Source: Aureliella helgolandensis (GTDB lineage Bacteria; Planctomycetota; Planctomycetia; Pirellulales; Pirellulaceae). Taken from it: 64,000 nucleotides of DNA. The DNA lies in the NCBI RefSeq assembly GCF_007752135.1, contig NZ_CP036298.1, positions 4,216,001 through 4,280,000 on the forward strand, written 5' to 3'. Made by a program: the position numbers and the translations under genes. This document shows, one piece after another, positions 35,991 through 44,000 of the stretch (positions within the stretch are counted from its first letter, which is position 1; each line of letters starts with the position of its first letter). A model generated the notes under the pieces. That model saw only the letters and a list, made by a program, of their open reading frames with translations. It did no database searches and was not told the DNA's origin.

Positions 35991-36021
35991 ACTGGTTCCC
36001 AGGCGTTGCCTGGGAACTAGT
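35991..36021. repeat. REP-like palindrome
   Basis: GTTCCCAGGC (35995-36004), a GTT loop, and GCCTGGGAAC (36008-36017) form a perfect 10-bp stem, extended to 14 pairs by ACTG/TAGT with one G-T. It lies between convergent genes. Short palindromes of this 'TTCCCAGGC...GCCTGGGAA' kind recur in planctomycete intergenic DNA, from memory. It may act as a bidirectional terminator or be a mobile REP-type element. Confidence 0.55.
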
Positions 36022-36087
36022 AAGCCAATTGAATTTCAAGGCAGAGAGCGCTGCAAGTACTGTAGGAATCTCGCCTAGCCGTTCGGT

Positions 36088-37308
36088 TTACTTGGCAGTA
36101 TCCGCCGCCGGTTGATGGGTAAGTGCGCTCGAGTTATCCAAGCGAGGATGGCCATCCTGCAAATCCAAGCGTGTGACGCCTTTTCCTGCATGCATGCTGT
36201 CCATCTTCACCAGGAGTTGGTAGAGGCCATGGATGGCGGTATCGACATCGCCGGTGTGCCCCGATTCCGAGATGGTGTGCATGTTGCGAATCGGAATCCC
36301 GATCGACGCAGCAGCCGAATCTACAGCAGCTAGCACTGCGGCCATGGCGTCGGTTCCCGTATCGCGTCCTGCCAACTCATGTTGGACTGGGATCTTGTTC
36401 TCGGCGGCTACAGCGGTAATCATCGAATTGAGGCTGGCACTGCAAACCGCTCCGTGAGTGAGCGTAAAGCCCTTGCCCATCTCTAGAGGCTCATAGCGTC
36501 GGTCGCTGATGCCCGGCGCAGCGACAAAATCATGCGCGACGTCGACTGCGATGGTGACATCAGGCCGAAATTGTTCCGTCAGCACACGGCTGCCAAATCG
36601 ACCGATTTCCTCGTGCGAAGCCATCGCCCCCAAGAAGCGGACGTTCTTCAGCCCCTTGGACTCGGCGATCAATCTGGCGATCTCTGCGGTCACGAAGCAG
36701 CCCAAGCCGTTGTCGAGGTAGGCGCCTGAGAACGTATCGGGAGAAAATCCTGCCTCGATGGGACGGTCGAAAATAATGGGATCACCGGGCCGAATTCCTA
36801 GGGCTTCAACCTGTCCCTTCTTGTCCTCGCCGTGAATATGCAGTTCCAAGTAGAGCATGTCTGCCTTAATCCCCTTTTCGCCCGAGCGAACTTGCGCATC
36901 GGCGAAATGAATGGCGCCAATGGCTTCGATGGTGCCTCCCCGCAAGATCCGCCAACTGCCGAGTTCCTGGGGATTCTCACTGAACAATTGCACTTTGTGT
37001 CCCAACAACGTCGTGGGAAGCATCGAGTCGGAGTTGACCCAGATTTTTCCGTCCTCGCCGATGCTGCGTACTTGCATCCGAATCTTATCGGCGTGTCCAA
37101 TCACCATCACAGAAAACGCATCTGGCCGTTCGGGAGCGGTATCCAACACGATTCCAGCGTTGCCTTTGAACGTGTGGATCTTCCAATTGGGCAGCATCAG
37201 TGAACGTAGATGCGGCTCCAACACACCTCGCGTCATGGAGGCCTCGAGCCCAATGGGACTTGGAGCAGACAGGATCTTCTTCATCAACGCGAATCTCGCG
37301 TCGGACAT
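36088..37308 (-). CDS. M42-family metallopeptidase (glutamyl aminopeptidase/FrvX-like)
   Basis: Starting at ATG 37308 (GGAAA upstream) the product is 406 aa; the frame runs on to 37368. It resembles the M42 family: VMVIGHADKIRM (metal His and Asp), AYLDNGLGCFV (bridging Asp), MASHEEIGRFGSRV (catalytic and metal Glu), IAVDVAHDFVA (Asp) and near the end MHTISESGHTGDVDTAIHG (His). M42 enzymes are large cytosolic assemblies that trim N-terminal residues from peptides, with two Zn or Co ions. The C-terminal ~25 residues (DGHPRLDNSSALTH) exceed the usual end. It stands alone, and its substrate preference is unknown. Confidence 0.9.
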   Translation of the reverse strand: MSDARFALMKKILSAPSPIGLEASMTRGVLEPHLRSLMLPNWKIHTFKGNAGIVLDTAPERPDAFSVMVIGHADKIRMQVRSIGEDGKIWVNSDSMLPTTLLGHKVQLFSENPQELGSWRILRGGTIEAIGAIHFADAQVRSGEKGIKADMLYLELHIHGEDKKGQVEALGIRPGDPIIFDRPIEAGFSPDTFSGAYLDNGLGCFVTAEIARLIAESKGLKNVRFLGAMASHEEIGRFGSRVLTEQFRPDVTIAVDVAHDFVAAPGISDRRYEPLEMGKGFTLTHGAVCSASLNSMITAVAAENKIPVQHELAGRDTGTDAMAAVLAAVDSAAASIGIPIRNMHTISESGHTGDVDTAIHGLYQLLVKMDSMHAGKGVTRLDLQDGHPRLDNSSALTHQPAADTAK

Positions 37309-37643
37309 GGTGGTTTTCCAAGGCAATGCATCTGCAGTCAACGGGCAAGTCTCCAGAACGTGGAACAATTTGATCGGAAAAGAGAGGACAGTAACTGCGG
37401 GAGTGATCGCGCAGACCTGTGCCTGACAAGGGAGGCGAAGTAGCGACTGCCCTCGACTCGCAAAACTCCTTGCGAAGCAGCCACAGTTTAACCGGGGATA
37501 CTATGAGGGCAAGAACCTCGGATACCGGCTTGGACCGTGCGGGCTAGGTGTCGCGTGCGATCATTTGAGGTAAAATTGCTCACCACAAGCCTTACAGGAG
37601 TTCTTCCCCCGCCTTTCTTTCCGATCAGTTAGGATTTAGTACC
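37309..37643. other. Divergent intergenic region
   Basis: About 335 bases between the M42 gene (leftward) and the dienelactone hydrolase gene (rightward), so it should hold both promoters. No clear boxes or repeats were assigned. Confidence 0.4.
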
Positions 37644-38423
37644 ATGCGTTTTGCGTGTTCATTGTTGTTGAGTTTGCTGAGTTGCGTTCCTGCGCTGGCA
37701 GACATCCAGACCAAATGGGTAGACTACACCGACGGCGAAGTCGCATTGCAAGGCTTTGTTGCCTGGGACGACAATCAAGCGTCTCAACCGGCACCTGGGA
37801 TTCTGGTGGTACACCAGTGGATGGGGCTGACCGACTACGAGCAAACTCGCTGCCAGCAGCTTGCCAAGCTGGGATATGTAGCTTTCGCGCTGGATATTTA
37901 CGGCAAGGGCGTGCGGCCCGCCGATCCCCAGGAAGCGGCGCAATTCTCGGGAAAATACAAATCGGACCGGGCGCTCTATCGTCGACGACTCAATCTAGGA
38001 CTGGAGCAATTGCAAGCTCAAGCGGGCGTGGCACCTGCCAAGATTGCGGCGATTGGCTACTGTTTTGGTGGTACAGGAGTGTTGGAGTTAGCCCGTAGCG
38101 GTGCCGACATCCAGGGAGTCGTAAGCTTCCATGGTGGCCTCGATTCGCCTGATCCTCAAGCTGGCAAGAACGTCAAGGCAAAGGTTTTGATGTGCCATGG
38201 TGCCGATGACCCGTTTGTACCGGCCGAGGGCGTTGAGGCGTTGCGAGCAGAATTCAATGCAGCGGATGTCGATTGGCAGCTGATTGAATACTCCGGAACC
38301 GTCCACTCCTTCACGCAGCCGATGGCTGGAAACGACAATTCCAAAGGTGCCGCCTACAATAAGAGCTCGGACCAAAGATCTTGGCGCGCCATGCGTTCAT
38401 TTTTCAGTGAGCTGTTTGAATAG
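37644..38423 (+). CDS. Exported dienelactone-hydrolase-family protein
   Basis: 259 aa with a signal peptide (MRFACSLLLSLLSCVPALA, cleavage near ALA-D). The alpha/beta hydrolase DLH features are present: GILVVHQWMGL near the oxyanion strand, nucleophile elbow GYCFGGTG with Cys, acid GADDPFVP and catalytic His in GTVHSFTQP. Dienelactone hydrolases open lactones in aromatic ring degradation, but exported relatives act on varied esters or carbohydrates. The signal peptide moves it to the periplasm or outside, as often seen in planctomycetes. It is not in a clear operon. Confidence 0.9.
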   Translation: MRFACSLLLSLLSCVPALADIQTKWVDYTDGEVALQGFVAWDDNQASQPAPGILVVHQWMGLTDYEQTRCQQLAKLGYVAFALDIYGKGVRPADPQEAAQFSGKYKSDRALYRRRLNLGLEQLQAQAGVAPAKIAAIGYCFGGTGVLELARSGADIQGVVSFHGGLDSPDPQAGKNVKAKVLMCHGADDPFVPAEGVEALRAEFNAADVDWQLIEYSGTVHSFTQPMAGNDNSKGAAYNKSSDQRSWRAMRSFFSELFE

Positions 38424-39230
38424 TCAGCCTAGCGCTGCGCGCGCGATTCGCATTCGGTGGTCGCACTCTGCCTATTGCCGCGGCGTTAGTCGCGCGAAAA
38501 CTTAGACGCACCGTGCAACCTTTCCCGCTGCCGTGTTTCGCATCTTTCGCAGTTGCAACACTTCGTCTCCGTGGCCTGCGGCCTTTGATGTCTCCCATGC
38601 ACAAGCACTGTTACTGTGCTTGGCAGCTTGCAGGGGAACGACCGCGAAATACGCTAAATAAGCGAAACTAAAACGCAGCGTGCAGTGGTTCACCCCCTTC
38701 CCTTTCGCGTGTTTCGCATCTTTCGCGGTTGCAACACTTCGTCTCCGTGGCCAGCGGCCTTTGATGTCTCCCATGCACAAGCACTGTTACTGTGCTTGGC
38801 AGCGTGCTGGGGAACGACCGCGAAATACGCCAAATAAGCGAAAACTAAAACGCAGCGTGCAGCGGTTCAACCTCTTCCCTTTCGCATGTTTCGCACTCGC
38901 CATTCCTAATTCGGATGACGGCGGAAGTGTGCGTGCAGACACCTGCAGGCGGTCGTCGCTTGATCGGAAGACGCACCTGCTAAGGCGAACGTCAAACGGA
39001 GAATACGTACCACTCGGCGTAGCGCCCAATGCTGTGTCGGACTATCAGAGAGGTTGTGGGCGATGCTTGGAATGGCGTTCGGCTTTTTGAGCCGAACGAA
39101 TTGGTCCGTCAACGTTGCTAAATACCCGAGGACGCACGATTGTTCTGAAGTCCTGCAATGAATCGGATCCGACTGGAAAGAAGTTGACGATCCAGTCGGA
39201 GGGGGTGGACTGAGCAGTTCAGGAAGGCGA
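38424..39230. other. Intergenic region carrying tandem repeats
   Basis: About 800 bases between the convergent hydrolase and DUF1559 genes. The 177-bp tandem repeat (38510-38900) fills half of it. Overlapping open frames inside the repeat are shadows of the repeat and not genes. The part from 38900 to 39230 holds nothing recognised. Confidence 0.5.
38510..38900. repeat. 177-bp tandem repeat, two copies and a partial third
   Basis: The marker 'gtttcgca' with its surroundings recurs at 38534, 38711 and 38888, exactly 177 bases apart. The first two units are nearly identical through 'acacttcgtctccgtgg', 'gcacaagcactgttactg' and 'aacgaccgcgaaatacgc'; the third breaks off soon after its start. 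Read on the minus strand each unit encodes a peptide like C-M-G-D-I-K-G-R-x-P-R-R-R-S-V-A-T-A-K-D-A-K-H, a pattern common in planctomycete intergenic repeats (from memory). A related inverted copy lies at 50765-50945. Confidence 0.9.
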
Positions 39231-40322
39231 CTACTGGTCGAGTTGCGCTACTTCGCCACCGTTTCTGGTGCCAAGGCTACTGTAAATTGTGGCATCGATA
39301 CTCTCGGAGAGGTAGCGTACGGAACCGTCAGCCAATCCAAAGCTAGCGCCGCCGACATGCCGACTTCCAAAGCTGAGTTCGTAGGCGGCAAACTCTGGAG
39401 ACCCTGGCGGAACGGGCTTGGCATTCATCCGAACTCCGGTCGACCCTAAGCATTCGGACATATCGCCTTGATTCGTCGTGTCAATATCGTCGCTGCCGAT
39501 GGACCAATGGTCTTTCCGCCCCATCATCGGACTGTTGTTTTCGCGAACCACTCCCATGTCAGGGACAACCTGAATGTCCGATTCGGCCTCACCAATAGCA
39601 ATGGTGTTCGACGTCCCATCGGTAATGGAGCCAATTTTTGAACCGATCAATCCGTAGCTGGCGCCGTTGCGTTTGATACGTTGATGGTTGACTTTTTGGA
39701 TAAAGACTCCGTCTAGATCGCTAATCACCTCGACGGTACCGGAGCCTCCCCAGGGAGCGGACACATTCTGGGGACGTCGGTCGTCGGTCAACACGCCAGA
39801 GACACATCCCAGGTAGTTGGATGGAGCACGGCGTTGTACGATCCAGTTGTCCCCGGAGATATCAGCAACGTTCTCTGGAAATGAGGAAGATGGACAGCGA
39901 AATGCGGGCATCTTCGTTTCACAGACGTAGATATTCTTGAAGAATTTGTACGAAGGATTGCTGAAGGCTGCATCTCCAGGGATACCAGGCAGCCCGGCTG
40001 CCCACTGGTAATTGCCTTCAGAATCTTCTTGAAAAACCATCTGGTTGTAGGCATTGCCTTGTTCGATGTAGGGGAGGATGAGAGCGCCCCAAGCGGTACC
40101 CACGCCAAATTCCGCCGCCATCGGGAAGCCCTTGTAGGTATCGTGAAAGTTATGACTAGCCAAAACTAGCTGTTTGACATTGTTCTGGCACTGCATTCTG
40201 CGGGCCGCTTCGCGAGCAGCTTGAACCGCAGGCAACAGCAGTCCTACCAAGATTCCAATGATGGCGATGACTACCAGTAGTTCGACCAGTGTGAAGCCAC
40301 TGCTTTGTGAACGACGTCTCAT
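39231..40322 (-). CDS. DUF1559 prepilin-like protein
   Basis: 363 aa. A type IV prepilin-like N-terminus (SGFTLVELLVVIAIIGILVG, followed by AVQAAREAARRMQC) carries a PilD cleavage context before the Phe. The C-terminus has SFGSRHVGGASFGLADGSVR, the H-x9-D-G motif of the DUF1559 family. These proteins are extremely abundant in planctomycetes and probably form pseudopilin-like surface or periplasmic structures. The lipoprotein gene upstream (26 bases away) is the usual companion. Most likely co-transcribed with it. Confidence 0.95.
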   Translation of the reverse strand: MRRRSQSSGFTLVELLVVIAIIGILVGLLLPAVQAAREAARRMQCQNNVKQLVLASHNFHDTYKGFPMAAEFGVGTAWGALILPYIEQGNAYNQMVFQEDSEGNYQWAAGLPGIPGDAAFSNPSYKFFKNIYVCETKMPAFRCPSSSFPENVADISGDNWIVQRRAPSNYLGCVSGVLTDDRRPQNVSAPWGGSGTVEVISDLDGVFIQKVNHQRIKRNGASYGLIGSKIGSITDGTSNTIAIGEAESDIQVVPDMGVVRENNSPMMGRKDHWSIGSDDIDTTNQGDMSECLGSTGVRMNAKPVPPGSPEFAAYELSFGSRHVGGASFGLADGSVRYLSESIDATIYSSLGTRNGGEVAQLDQ

Positions 40323-40348
40323 GATTGCTTACCTTAATCCTGCTTAAA

Positions 40349-40804
40349 TTAGAGAGTTTGAATATCGAAATTGAAAATATTTTCGCCGCGGGTAACCGTG
40401 ACTTTCTCTTTGGTCGTACTGGGCGCCTCGTAGATTTGAGGGAACAGATTTCGAACCCCGCCATCCACCTCACTGGGCTTGATGTCGATGCTCAGGGGCT
40501 TACCAGCCTTGGTGACCCACGCGACGAAGGTCACCTTATACTTGCCAGCCCAGATCCCCTGTTCGCCCTGTGGGTGTTGGATCGTGAAATTGCCTTCACT
40601 ATCCGTTACACCAAACCCAAATCCATGGCGATCCGCATTGAATTGCTCGGTATCGGGAAAGAATCCGACTTTGCAATTTTCGATCGGCTTTCCATCTAAC
40701 ACCACGTTGCCCTGAACTGATTGCATCGGAGGCTTGCCGCAACCGCTGGCCAGTGCTAGGCACGCTGTAAAACACAGGGTGAAGATTCTAAAACGCTCCG
40801 ACAT
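40349..40804 (-). CDS. Carboxypeptidase-regulatory-like lipoprotein
   Basis: 151 aa. A lipobox LALASGC places Cys22 as the acylated residue. The rest is a single beta-sandwich: GNVVLDGKPIENCKVGFFPD, then FGVTDSEGNFTIQHPQGEQG and AGKYKVTFVAWV. This layout is the transthyretin/carboxypeptidase-regulatory-like domain of small planctomycete lipoproteins that are encoded beside DUF1559 genes. It likely sits on a membrane and pairs with the neighbouring pilin-like protein. The exact role is unknown. Confidence 0.88.
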   Translation of the reverse strand: MSERFRIFTLCFTACLALASGCGKPPMQSVQGNVVLDGKPIENCKVGFFPDTEQFNADRHGFGFGVTDSEGNFTIQHPQGEQGIWAGKYKVTFVAWVTKAGKPLSIDIKPSEVDGGVRNLFPQIYEAPSTTKEKVTVTRGENIFNFDIQTL

Positions 40805-41068
40805 TCCGAGAGTCCTTGTGCGAGAAATTGCAGAAGAAGTGGTAAGTGATTTGTTACGCCGTTAGTATCACCAAACGGACCTCCACGATCCTGCCAAAGA
40901 TGTGAATTCGGCGCGAAGAAAACCGCTGCGGTTCGCCGAAAAAGAATGGCAGGCAACTTGCCATAACTCCCGGTCTCCCCCAAACGTTAGCCTGGGGGTT
41001 TTGAAAGGCGCGGCCACCAGCGGGCGTGGGGCAACAAACCCGCTTGCGGTGTAACACACAGTTCTCGT

Positions 41069-44000
41069 CTAGCGGCTACCCAACGGAAGCAGTTTCGAGG
41101 TAGTGTTTTTCTCTTGCGCGTCACCAAGGGTGGCAAAAAAGGCATCCAGCTGATCCAATTCATCCGAGTCAGCTTGTTCTCCCTCAGCACTGACTGCCAG
41201 AGCTGCAGCCGCGGGGAAAGCCGCAGCAGGCTCGGCGAGCGTAGAGATCTGTCGATTCAAGAATTGAATCAGGACGCTTAGATCCGTCGGAGTTCCACGG
41301 CTGTCGGTATCCCAGTCCGCAAACGGGTTGTAGCCGTCCTGGCCAGCGCGCCGGTTGAGGGAGCCGATGAGAACGTTCAGATCGGCCGGTGTGGTACGAC
41401 CGTCCCCATCCCCGTCTCCAGGTAGTACGTCGAAACGCATTTCGAATAGACCACCAGCAGTCCCGGAGGCGTCGCCGTCTAGCGCGTTGCCCGATGCGTC
41501 AGTCACGGAATCCGCTACGGCAAGACGGAGCTTTGAATAGCTGAAGGCTGCTTCCATATCGATGGTGGCGATGTGCGTGTTCGCATCGTAGCTGAACGTG
41601 AAGGGCAATGTGCCATCGCTATCACGAATCTCTAGCGACGTCGCGTCAAGCTGGATCACGTTCTCACTGAACTGGAGATACAATCGGTTGACGGTATTCC
41701 AGGGGAGTGTTGCTCCACCAGCCACGACTGCAACGCCCAAACCGTTGCCCGCGCCGGTTCCTCCGCCATCGACGGCGTCGATGAAATCGGTCGTCCAGGT
41801 ATCGGCGGCAGCATAGACCGCAGAGATTGCAGGAGCATCCGTGTCAGTCGTGACGCTGACACGTCCTGGCGAGCCGATGTCGGCTGCATCATAGATGTCT
41901 CCTGAGGGATGGATTGCGTCGTTGGTGTCCACCACCGACTTCATCCAATTGGTGCCCAACTGGCTATCTCCGGTCAGCTGTGCCAGATAGATGCTCGGAC
42001 CATCGAAAATTTGTGGCCATTGCGTACCATCGTTCCCGTAGTTGACCACTTCTACCGGTTCACCTCCGGCATCGATCAGCGTCAGCACTTCATTGACCTC
42101 GCCGGTGGTGGTTGGATCGTTGGCTAAATCGCCCCAGAAGATTCCAGCGACAATGGCCTCCGTGGGAACGCTCCAGGAAGTTCTAAAGTCAGTATCTGAG
42201 ATCGTATCGAAGAAGTTGTTGTACAGGACACCGACTTGGCCAGGTGCCAGCTGGATGCCCTCAGCGATTTTGCCCCAGTCGGTTCCATCCTCATCGTCCA
42301 ACGTCCATCCACCGAGGTCGATCGTGGTCGTTCCACGGTTGTACAGCTCGACCCATTCGGTCTGTGGCTCACCACCATTGGGATTGTACATGATTTCAGA
42401 AATCACAATGTCGCCGACTTCGTTGTCGTTAATCGAGATGGACGTCGCGCCATCCAGAAGTCCTAAGGCGGACGCGGAAATCGTCACCTGCTTTAACCCG
42501 TCTGCCAAGCTGTCGTCGATGGCAGCGATCGCAAAAGTCGTAGAGGCTTGGCCGGCTGGGATGACCACGGAAGTTGGAATCCCAACCGAAGCAGCATCCG
42601 TAGAACTGAGCGTTACTACCAGGGCGGCGGTAGTGTCCGTGTTTCTAGTAACCGTACCGACGGCAGTACCGCCGCTTTCCGAGATCGCTGAACTGTCGAC
42701 ACTCACCGACAAGCCAGGTGCGGCGGCAGTGGTGAAGTTCCATGTCGTAGCATCGGTTGTTGTGGAGTCCGAGTTTGCAATGCCAGGGAAGGCAACACCG
42801 CTGACAGCCCCAGTGACGTGGATGTTGTCGATAGCCCACCACCAGTTGTTAAGCCCTGTGAGCCCAAAGCGAAATTGCATTTCTCCAGATGCTGGATTCG
42901 TTACGGGGATGGTGAGATGTTCATTGATCAGCCCCTCAGTGACGATTGTTTTCAAGTTCTCCCAAGTGGTTCCTCCATCGTAAGTCACGTCGATAATCCC
43001 AGTTTGGCTGCCTTCTGGTAAGAAGCTGGAATCAAATTCGAGTTGTACGGTGCCAGCTGCAACATGGGTCAGATCAATAGGACTGGAAAGGAACAGGCTG
43101 TTGAACTGCCGATTGAGTGAAGAGAAGTCATCGAACTCATCCGCGTCGGCGATGGCGATGGTCCCTTGGCCGAGCGTGAAGTCATCGCGATTCTGCTGTG
43201 CCGCCTCAACCCAAAATTCCTTGCGTGCAAAACTCCAGCCACTCCACTCGGGAACTCCACCAGGAGACATGTTGGAGTTGTCAACGCTGTAGCCCGTTGG
43301 AGGAGTGAGCGTGAAATCGGTACCCTCCGGCGAGATGCCATCGGTTTCAAATACGTGCGGTCCAAGTGGAAGCAATTCGAAATCTTGCTTCAGGAGTGTT
43401 GTTCCGACACTGAGGGATGTCGCCAAATTCAGAATGGCTCCATTATCGAAGGAGACATAATAGTCGGTGTCCCCAATAAGATCATTAGTCGGATTAATGG
43501 TTACGGTTGAACCTGCAACGGTCACGGCGGAAGATTGAATATCAATACTGAAACCAACTTTGTTGTCCGAGGCACGGAGGACATGCACAAAGCCGTTCCC
43601 CTTTTTGACCGCTTCGTCAAACTCGATGACCAGATCGGAATCAACGGGGACCGCCAGGGAGTCGTCCGCTGGCGAGAAGGTGATCGGCTTAGGGAAGTCG
43701 TCGTCGGTGACTAGAACCGTGGTGGACTCCGAGAAGTAGTCGGTGGCGGTCGCAGAGAGCGTTACGAGCTTGTCAAAGTCACGGATGGCATCGTCCACCC
43801 CTGTGACAACGAAGTCGACCGATGCAGCCCCATCCGGGATGGTTACCGTTGCGGGGACCGTGGCTTCAGCAGTGTTGCTGCTGGTCAGTGTGACCACTAG
43901 ATCCCCCACGGTATCACGGTTTCTCGTGACGGTCCCGGTAATCGTTCCACCGCCCTCAGAGACAGTGGGCTTGTCCGTGCTCAAGGTAATTGTGGGAGCG

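Noticed and set aside
38510-38900. Possible CRISPR array
   Set aside because: The period is 177 bp with whole-unit identity, not short repeats with unique spacers; no cas genes.
38404-39090. Overlapping frames in the 177-bp repeats, both strands
   Set aside because: They follow the repeat period and carry the usual repeat-derived peptide; I regard them as non-genic.
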